From contig CAKTSK010000007.1 in NCBI GenBank assembly GCA_934597725.1, forward strand, positions 1-64,000: a stretch of DNA of 64,000 nucleotides, given 5' to 3'. The number at the start of each line of letters is the position of its first letter. The first letter of the stretch is position 1. This document shows, piece by piece, positions 58,610-64,000 of this stretch. The notes beneath the pieces are model-generated. The model was given only the letters and a program-made list of their open reading frames with translations, had not been told where the DNA came from and made no database searches. A program made the position numbers and the translations under genes. This DNA is from an uncultured Eubacteriales bacterium. GTDB lineage: Bacteria; Bacillota; Clostridia; Oscillospirales; Oscillospiraceae.

Positions 58610-59110
58610 TCATTCATGGTCGCTCGCATCCGCTCGCAGTTCGTCCAGCATAAGCCGTTCGATCCGACGCACGTCAGGCTGCGTCGGGGTAAAGTGAATT
58701 CCGCGGCGCAGCAGTTTGATCACCTTACGCGCGGTTTTCTCCAGTTCCTGTACAACTTTTGGATTGGCAATATAAACTGGCTGTCCGCCACGGATGTACT
58801 GGCTGTCTATGTATGTATCCAGAATCGGGAACATATCCTGAAAGAGCAGGGCGGTTTTTCTTCCCTGAATTGGCACGACCTTGATTGTGTCTGTCGGCTT
58901 ATGCTGCTCTTTCTTGGCCTGCAAAATGCGCTCGAATTTCTCAACCTTGGAACTGCATGGGACAAGCCAATAGAGAGAGGTTGCCATATCACGGAACGCG
59001 AAGTAGTGGGGCCGTTTTGTGGTCTCGTAATTGATCTTTAGATATGGGTCCTTTACCTTGTCGAAAAACGCATCTCTTACGAAATAAACATAGCCGCGTT
59101 TAATATCCAT
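58610..59110 (-). CDS. Type III toxin (CptN/ToxN-like endoribonuclease)
   Basis: A 166-residue basic protein. GYVYFVRDAFFDKVKDPYLKIN, KRPHYFAFRDMATSLYWLVPCSSKVEKFE, TALLFQDMFPILDTYI and PVYIANPKVVQELEKTARKVIKLL match, by memory, the pattern of CptIN-type toxins of type III systems, which are RNases held inactive by repeat RNA. GAGGTGG precedes the ATG. The genetic layout supports it strongly: promoter, two 45-nt repeats, a terminator hairpin and then the toxin gene, all on the minus strand. Confidence 0.85.
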   Translation of the reverse strand: MDIKRGYVYFVRDAFFDKVKDPYLKINYETTKRPHYFAFRDMATSLYWLVPCSSKVEKFERILQAKKEQHKPTDTIKVVPIQGRKTALLFQDMFPILDTYIDSQYIRGGQPVYIANPKVVQELEKTARKVIKLLRRGIHFTPTQPDVRRIERLMLDELRADASDHE

Positions 59111-59119
59111 AGGTCCACC

Positions 59120-59155
59120 TCAAAAGAGAGGCCCCTTGCCGCAAGGCAAGGGGCC
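59120..59155 (-). terminator. Attenuating terminator between antitoxin RNA and toxin gene
   Basis: An 11-bp perfect stem GGCCCCTTGCC/GGCAAGGGGCC with a TTGC loop, then CTCTCTTTT on the minus strand. It would make most transcripts stop as antitoxin RNA and let a fraction continue into the toxin gene. Confidence 0.9.
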
Positions 59156-59274
59156 AAAACTTGTTCACGGCGTATTTAGGGTCCGCATCGCCGGCAGCGG
59201 AAAACGGTTGCACGGTGTACTTATTCCTCGCATCACCGGAAGCGAGCTACTTATTGGACAGAAGCCTGCCCGAT
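59155..59274 (-). ncRNA. Type III antitoxin RNA with two tandem 45-nt repeats
   Basis: Two abutting 45-nt units (59244-59200 and 59199-59155 on the minus strand) start CGCTTCCGGTGATGCG and CGCTGCCGGCGATGCG and end in TTTTC and TTTTG; 31 of 45 positions agree. A partial third unit with AATAAGTA precedes them. No open reading frame of note is present. Repeats of this size processed by the toxin are the hallmark of type III antitoxins. Confidence 0.82.
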
Positions 59275-59280
59275 AATATT

Positions 59281-59309
59281 ATTATACGCAGGAACGTGAA
59301 CTATGTCAA
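59281..59309 (-). promoter_or_regulatory. Consensus promoter of the type III toxin-antitoxin locus
   Basis: Minus-strand TTGACA (59309-59304), 17-bp spacer and TATAAT (59286-59281), both perfect. A strong constitutive promoter is expected for an RNA antitoxin. Confidence 0.92.
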
Positions 59310-59386
59310 TGAAGTGAATTCCCATCGGCCGTGTTCCATCCCTTGCGCCAGCTCCGTTTCTTTCTCCTGCCGTTTTTTCGGGAACC

Positions 59387-60274
59387 TCAGAGGACCCGGC
59401 GGGCGGCAAAATAGTTCTGAATGTAATAGTTGGTGTTCAGGCTGCTGATCTTCACCCCGTCCTGGGGGGTGGAGGCGTGGACGATGTTGCCCTCGCCGAT
59501 GTAAATGCCCACATGGGTGGGATAGGAGCCGTTGGTGGAGAAGAACACCAGGTCGCCCTGCTGCAGCTCGTCCTTGTCCACGGCCACGCCATTTTTCACC
59601 TGATCCCGGGAGGAGCGGTTGAGGGCATAGCCGAACTGCTTGTACACATAGGTGGTGAACCCGGAGCAGTCAAAGGTGTTCGGGCCTGCCGTGCCATAGA
59701 CATAGGGATAGCCCACATAGTTCAGGGCAAACTTCACGATGTCCTGGCCCACGGGGTTGGAGGGCAGCTCACCGCCGTCGGGCTTGCCCAGGTCGTCCTC
59801 GTCCTGGACGGTGACGAACTCTGCCGAGACATAGCCGGTGCGGCCGTTGCAGAGGATCTGGTACCAGCCGTTGGTCTTGCCGGTGATGGGGAACCGGTCC
59901 CCGTCATAGACCGAGCAGAGGATGGCATAGCCCGTCCCCGGCCCCTGGCGCACCCGCAGGGAGTCGCCGCCGGCGTTGATCCGGGCCAGAGACTCGGCCT
60001 GGGCCGCCACCACGGAGATGGTCGCCCGGCTCTCCTTGCCGCTGGCATCCTGATAGACCACCTCGATCTCGCCGGTGGCCTGACCGGGGTCTACGGTGAC
60101 GGGGCTGTCGTTGCTGGCCGTGGATTGACTGGCCGAGTGAATGGTCTGGTCCCGGTCCACGCGGATGGACGCAGAACCTTCGTCCCCCGGCGCAGCCAGA
60201 GCAGAGATGGACAGGGCCGAGGCCGCCACCAGGCTCATGGCCAGCAGGCGGGGGACAAATTTGTGATCGCGCAT
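59387..60274 (-). CDS. Secreted SH3 - NlpC/P60 peptidoglycan hydrolase
   Basis: A 295-residue exported protein. A signal peptide (1-28, cleavage after ALA), a linker, a bacterial SH3 domain (about 95-155, INAGGDSLRVRQGPGTGYAIL) and an NlpC/P60 domain (175-295) with C203 in FDCSGF, H254 in THVGIYIG and H266 in VHAST. It cuts peptide stems in the cell wall. GGAGG precedes the ATG. The adjacent upstream gene is co-oriented, 33 bases apart. Confidence 0.94.
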   Translation of the reverse strand: MRDHKFVPRLLAMSLVAASALSISALAAPGDEGSASIRVDRDQTIHSASQSTASNDSPVTVDPGQATGEIEVVYQDASGKESRATISVVAAQAESLARINAGGDSLRVRQGPGTGYAILCSVYDGDRFPITGKTNGWYQILCNGRTGYVSAEFVTVQDEDDLGKPDGGELPSNPVGQDIVKFALNYVGYPYVYGTAGPNTFDCSGFTTYVYKQFGYALNRSSRDQVKNGVAVDKDELQQGDLVFFSTNGSYPTHVGIYIGEGNIVHASTPQDGVKISSLNTNYYIQNYFAARRVL

Positions 60275-60307
60275 GGGAATCTACCTCCGTTTCTGGGGGG
60301 GCGGGGG

Positions 60308-60598
60308 TCAGCGGGAGGACAGCGCACGCTCCAGCCAGACAGACGCGATGTCGATGGCCGCGTACAGGCTGTTCTTCTCGCTGCGCTTGACCACCCGGTC
60401 CCGGCCTTTGAGGTCGGGGGCAGTCAGCTGCAGCTGGATGCTGACCTTGGTTGCTACGTTCATATCTCCCACAGGCTTGCTCTCCATGATCTGGAGCAGG
60501 ATGATGTGGGAGTCTGCCATGTCGCCGTAATAGATCAGGTTATCCTTCCGGCGCAGGGGATGCCCTTTGTACATGAGCGGGATCTTTTCGTTTGCCAT
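60308..60598 (-). CDS. Conserved small protein of unknown function
   Basis: A 96-residue protein, MANEKIPLMYKGHPLRRKDN at the start, LIYYGDMADSHIILLQIME, then KVSIQLQLTAPDLKGRDRVVKRSEKNSLYAAIDIASVWLERAL. Compact mixed alpha/beta, cytoplasmic; no family recognised. GGAGG precedes the ATG at 60598. It is probably co-transcribed with the NlpC/P60 gene from the promoter at 60700-60729. Confidence 0.8.
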   Translation of the reverse strand: MANEKIPLMYKGHPLRRKDNLIYYGDMADSHIILLQIMESKPVGDMNVATKVSIQLQLTAPDLKGRDRVVKRSEKNSLYAAIDIASVWLERALSSR

Positions 60599-60699
60599 AA
60601 AAACCTCCAAGCCAAGTATCGTCAAAATGGTACAGGAAAGACAGACGCCGCAGCCCTGAGCGGGTCCGGCGACAAGGATTCCAAGATAAATGTAACCAA

Positions 60700-60729
60700 A
60701 TTGTAACACGCCGCCCCCTGCCTTGTCAA
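60700..60729 (-). promoter_or_regulatory. Promoter of the small protein - NlpC/P60 operon
   Basis: Minus-strand TTGACA (60729-60724), 18-bp spacer, TACAAT (60705-60700), about 100 bases before the start codon. Confidence 0.7.
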
Positions 60730-60793
60730 ATCCATTTCTGTGAACATTCTTTGAACCCTGGCCGTTCAGAAGATCGGTTTCCTCTCCCTTCCT

Positions 60794-60822
60794 TTGCTTT
60801 TTCCCTGCCGCTATGGTACACT
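60794..60822 (+). promoter_or_regulatory. Promoter of the SLH glycosidase-like gene
   Basis: TTGCTT, 17-bp spacer, TACACT, about 60 bases before the start codon. The hexamers are moderate matches. Confidence 0.55.
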
Positions 60823-60883
60823 GGGGCAAGCACGTCCGGGAGCGCCGCCCGGGCCGTTATTCTCACAGAAAAGGAGACCGCCT

Positions 60884-63829
60884 ATGAAATCCTTCCTTCG
60901 CCGCGCCGCCGCGCTGGTCCTCTGCGCGGCCCTGTTCACTTCCACCACCGCCCTGGCCTCGGATGCCCTGGGCAGCAAGATCTACAGCTATACCTTAGAC
61001 ATCTGCGACAAGACCACCGTCACCCGCGAGGTCATGTGGAGCGCCTCCCGGGCGGACCTTCGCACGGAAAACTATGTGACCTACACCCCCTCTGCCAGCC
61101 TCTCCCCCGTGGTGAGCTACGGCACTTCTGTCCAGAGCAAGCAGAGCGTGTACACCATGGCCAAAAACCTGGAGTCCGGCGGACGGCGGGTCCTGAGCGG
61201 CATCAACGGCGACTACTTCGTCATGGCCACCGGCGACCCGCTGGGCATCGTCCTCACCGACGGCGTGCTCCGCTCCTCGGCCTCCTACCTTCACGCTCTG
61301 GGCTTCTATCCTGACGGCTCGGCCATCATCGGCACCCCCAACCTGGATCTGACGGCCAGCATGAAGGGATATGACCTGAAGATCACAGACATCAACAAGA
61401 CCCGCTCGGCCAACGGGTTCTATCTCTTCACCGACGACTTCGGCCCCACCACCACCAACACCAAGCCCGGGGTGGACGTGATCCTCTCCCCCAGCGGAGA
61501 GCTGAAGATCGGCTCCACCGTCTCCTGCACAGTGGAGAAGGTCATCGAGGCCACCGGCGCCACCGCCATCCCCAAGGGCAAGTTCCTCCTGTCCATCTCC
61601 AGCCTCAGCGGGGAATGGTTACAGGAGACCATCCGCGCCCTCCAGCCCGGCGAGACCGTGGACATCCGCATCTCCAGCAGCGACACCCGCTGGAACCAGG
61701 TGGACTGCGCCGTGGGCGCGATGTACTGGATCTTGAAGGATGGCGTGGTGGACACCTCCATTTCCGACGGCGCCGCCGCGCCCCGGACGGCCGTGGGCGT
61801 GAAGGCCGACGGCAGCGTCATCTTCTACACCATCGACGGCCGCCAGAGCGGCCTGAGCGTGGGGGCCACCATTCAAATGGTCGCCAAACGCCTGAAAGAG
61901 CTGGGCTGTGTCAACGCCGTGCTCCTGGACGGCGGCGGCTCCACCACCATGGTCTCCACCTACCCGGACTACGGCTCCTCCTCCATCATCAACAGTCCCT
62001 CCGAGGGCAAGCCCCGGTCGGTGACCAACGCCATCTTCCTGCTGTCCAACCTGCACCCCACCGGTCAGCCCGGCACACTGTATGTCACCCCCAAGAGCCT
62101 CACCCTCCTGCCCGGCGCGTCCACCCAGTGTACCGTCTCCGCCGTAGACACCGGCTGGTATCCCATGGACACCCTGCCCGGAGACATCACCTGGTCCTCC
62201 CAGGAGAATGCCGTCAGCGCCAGCGGCCTCTTCACCGCCCCCAAGACCCCCGGCGTGTACACCGTCACCGCCGCCAGCGGCGGGGTCAGCGGCTCCACCA
62301 GCCTGCATGTACTCCAACCCAACGCCATCTATGTCACCAACGAAGCCACCGGCAAGAACGTCTCCTCGCTGACCCTCTCCCCGGGCCAGCAGGTGGACCT
62401 GACCGCCATGGCCAGCTGCCGGAGCATCGAGCTCACCGGCAGCGACGACTGCTTCACCTGGACGGCAGACCCCGCCGTGGGGTCCATCACGGAGAACGGC
62501 CTCTTTACCGCCGGCGCAAACACGGCCTCCGGCAAGATCAAGGTGGCCTCCGGCAGCTACGCCGTCACCATCGCCGTCTCGGTCCAGGCCCCGGACCGCT
62601 ACACCCTCCTGGCCGATTTTGAAGGGAAGGACCCCGGCTTCTCCGCCCAGAACGCCGCCCTCTCCCTGGACACCACCCAGGTCCAGTACGGCAAGCAGAG
62701 CCTGAAAACGGCCTACCGCCCCAACGCGGCCCTCACCACCCAGCAGCCCCTGACCGACACCGACCGCTTCGTCTCCCTGTGGGTCTATGGGGATGGCTCC
62801 GGCAGCATCCTCTCCGCCGCCTTTGCCTATGCCGACGGCACCCCGGTGTCCCAGTCCCTGGCCACCCTGAACTTCACCGGCTGGAAGCGGGTCACCGCCG
62901 CCGTGCCCGCCAACGCCGCTGCCTTCACCGGCCTGACGGTCTCCGCCGCCGCGCCGGGGACCCTTTGGCTGGACCAGGTGGTGCTGTCCAACCAGACCGG
63001 GTGGGACAACACCGCCCCCACCCTCTCCCTGTCGGTCAGCGGCGGCACCGCCACCGCCAAGGTCCGGGATGATCTGGCCGGGACCCTGGCCGCCGGGCAG
63101 CTCACCCTGGCCGCAGACGGCAAGGCCGTGCCCTTCCAGTGGGACGCTGCCGCCGGCACCCTGACCGCCTCCCTGTCCGGCCTGGGCCAGAGCAGCCACC
63201 AGATCACCGCCACCGCCTCGGACGCCTGCGGCAACCGCAGCCGGGCCTCGGTGACCCTCACCGGCAGCGCCGCCAACCCCTTCGCGGACATGGACCGCCA
63301 CTGGGCCAAGCCCTACACCACCCGCCTGAACGAGGCCGGCATCATCACCGGCATCACCAGCGGCCAGAACACCCTCTTCTATCCCGACCGCAACATCACC
63401 CGCGGGGATTTCGCCCTCATGGCCGCCCGCTGGATGGAGCTGGACCTGGACGCCTACGCCAACGTCACCCTCCCCTACGCCGACGCCAAGGACATCCCCT
63501 CCTGGAACCGGAAGGCCATCCAGGCCCTCCACGCCCTGGGGGTCCTCCAGGGCAGCCGGGGCAGCGACGGCCAGCTGCGGGCCAACGCCCGGGCCTCCAT
63601 CACCCGGGCCGAGGCCATGACCATCCTGGGGCGGCTGACCCCCAAGGGCTACCCCCAGGCTTCCCTGTCCGCGTTCTCCGACGCCTCCAAGGTCCCCGCC
63701 TGGGCCAAGGCCCATGTGGCCACCCTGGTAAAGCTGGAGGTCATCGGCGGCTCCAACGGGCAGCTGCGCCCCACCGCCCCGGTCACCCGGGCCGAGGTGG
63801 CCAAGATGCTCTTTACCCTGTGGGAATGA
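60884..63829 (+). CDS. Surface-anchored phosphodiester glycosidase-like protein with SLH domains
   Basis: A 981-residue exported protein. A signal peptide (1-25, ending ALA) precedes an NAGPA-type phosphodiester glycosidase domain (about 60-390) with GGRRVLSGINGDYFVMATGDPLG and AVLLDGGGSTTMV. Then come Ig-like/Big-type repeats (about 395-570), a carbohydrate-binding-like jelly roll (570-700), another Ig-like part, and SLH repeats at the C-terminus (about 800-981; FADMDRHWAKPYTTRL, ITRGDFALMAARWM, TRAEVAKMLFTLWE) that anchor it to the cell wall polymer. It likely uncaps or trims glycan phosphodiesters outside the cell. AAGGAG precedes the ATG. Confidence 0.92.
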   Translation: MKSFLRRAAALVLCAALFTSTTALASDALGSKIYSYTLDICDKTTVTREVMWSASRADLRTENYVTYTPSASLSPVVSYGTSVQSKQSVYTMAKNLESGGRRVLSGINGDYFVMATGDPLGIVLTDGVLRSSASYLHALGFYPDGSAIIGTPNLDLTASMKGYDLKITDINKTRSANGFYLFTDDFGPTTTNTKPGVDVILSPSGELKIGSTVSCTVEKVIEATGATAIPKGKFLLSISSLSGEWLQETIRALQPGETVDIRISSSDTRWNQVDCAVGAMYWILKDGVVDTSISDGAAAPRTAVGVKADGSVIFYTIDGRQSGLSVGATIQMVAKRLKELGCVNAVLLDGGGSTTMVSTYPDYGSSSIINSPSEGKPRSVTNAIFLLSNLHPTGQPGTLYVTPKSLTLLPGASTQCTVSAVDTGWYPMDTLPGDITWSSQENAVSASGLFTAPKTPGVYTVTAASGGVSGSTSLHVLQPNAIYVTNEATGKNVSSLTLSPGQQVDLTAMASCRSIELTGSDDCFTWTADPAVGSITENGLFTAGANTASGKIKVASGSYAVTIAVSVQAPDRYTLLADFEGKDPGFSAQNAALSLDTTQVQYGKQSLKTAYRPNAALTTQQPLTDTDRFVSLWVYGDGSGSILSAAFAYADGTPVSQSLATLNFTGWKRVTAAVPANAAAFTGLTVSAAAPGTLWLDQVVLSNQTGWDNTAPTLSLSVSGGTATAKVRDDLAGTLAAGQLTLAADGKAVPFQWDAAAGTLTASLSGLGQSSHQITATASDACGNRSRASVTLTGSAANPFADMDRHWAKPYTTRLNEAGIITGITSGQNTLFYPDRNITRGDFALMAARWMELDLDAYANVTLPYADAKDIPSWNRKAIQALHALGVLQGSRGSDGQLRANARASITRAEAMTILGRLTPKGYPQASLSAFSDASKVPAWAKAHVATLVKLEVIGGSNGQLRPTAPVTRAEVAKMLFTLWE

Positions 63830-63853
63830 CCGCCGCGCTGCCCGAAAAAATCC

Positions 63854-63882
63854 TTGCAAATCCACACAGAATGTGGTATGAT
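63854..63882 (+). promoter_or_regulatory. Promoter of the gene at the right edge
   Basis: TTGCAA, 17-bp spacer, TATGAT, about 97 bases before the ATG at 63980. Confidence 0.6.
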
Positions 63883-63979
63883 TTGAAACAATCAGTTTTT
63901 TCTGTTACTGTTTGAGAAGAACGCCTTGCGCCGTGGGGATGTCCCCCGCGGACCGGGCAAGGGAAAGGACATTTTCACT

Positions 63980-64000
63980 ATGGCTGTAACGATTGTCTCT
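63980..64000 (+). CDS. Start of a gene cut by the window edge
   Basis: Seven codons (MAVTIVS) after GGGAAAGGAC, an acceptable ribosome-binding site, and behind a plausible promoter. The product cannot be recognised from so little sequence. Confidence 0.5.

Noticed and set aside
59155..59244. The two 45-nt repeats as a CRISPR array
   Set aside because: The units abut without spacers, differ at 14 of 45 positions and no cas gene is present; the terminator and toxin gene fit a type III antitoxin instead.

Overview
The window looks like a chromosomal stretch of a GC-rich, anaerobic, spore-forming Firmicute of the Oscillospiraceae type (Flavonifractor / Intestinimonas-like); this placement is inferred from content, not from a search. 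Supporting signs are strong AAGGAGG ribosome-binding sites, a pre-protein form of ribosomal protein bL27 next to its protease Prp, SpoVAC, SLH-domain and NlpC/P60 envelope proteins, RpoN with a PAS-type activator, a butyrate-type thiolase and a complete 4-aminobutyrate (GABA) to crotonyl-CoA gene set.

Layout. 1-2.4 kb: tRNA-Leu, two lipoproteins and an XRE regulator fused to a desulfoferrodoxin domain. 2.4-11.6 kb: rpoN, a sigma-54 activator, and abfD - nfu-like - abfT - abfH - gabT behind a near-consensus -24/-12 promoter. Together these would convert GABA to succinic semialdehyde (gabT), 4-hydroxybutyrate (abfH), 4-hydroxybutyryl-CoA (abfT) and crotonyl-CoA (abfD), feeding butyrate formation. 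11.7-20.2 kb: greA-like factor, a five-gene secreted protein/ABC/two-component operon, a DegV protein, and an SPFH - ribbon-helix-helix - small membrane - YbjQ operon. 20.4-31 kb: SpoVAC, the PLP synthase pair pdxS/pdxT, a broken serine hydrolase, rpsF-ssb-rpsR, a nitrilase-family hydrolase with a shikimate-kinase-like protein, queT, an ECF sigma/anti-sigma pair, and the rplU-prp-rpmA-obg operon. 31-36 kb: phosphoesterase, prmA, acetyl-CoA acetyltransferase and a divergent LuxR-type regulator.

36-48 kb: a RelBE-like pair whose toxin carries an in-frame stop, an AlbA_2-type regulator, tRNA-Val, a second ECF sigma/anti-sigma pair, an FMN oxidoreductase of the nitronate monooxygenase family, MATE and MFS transporters, and thiamine salvage genes (a TenI-ThiE fusion and thiD). 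48-49.3 kb: a small AT-richer island with an XRE regulator, two tandem duplicated HNH mini-proteins and an unknown small protein. 49.4-64 kb: recQ, diaminopropionate ammonia-lyase, a GNAT enzyme divergent from a MerR regulator, a dihydrouridine synthase, a type III (RNA antitoxin) toxin-antitoxin module, an NlpC/P60 hydrolase and a large SLH-anchored phosphodiester glycosidase-like protein; a new gene begins at the right edge.

The least ordinary items are the type III toxin-antitoxin locus with two 45-nt repeats, the HNH mini-protein island with its paired operators, the HTH-desulfoferrodoxin fusion, the sigma-54 control of GABA fermentation, a MerR-type 19-bp-spacer promoter shared by two loci about 31 kb apart, and a common 30-bp promoter signature in front of both ECF sigma operons.
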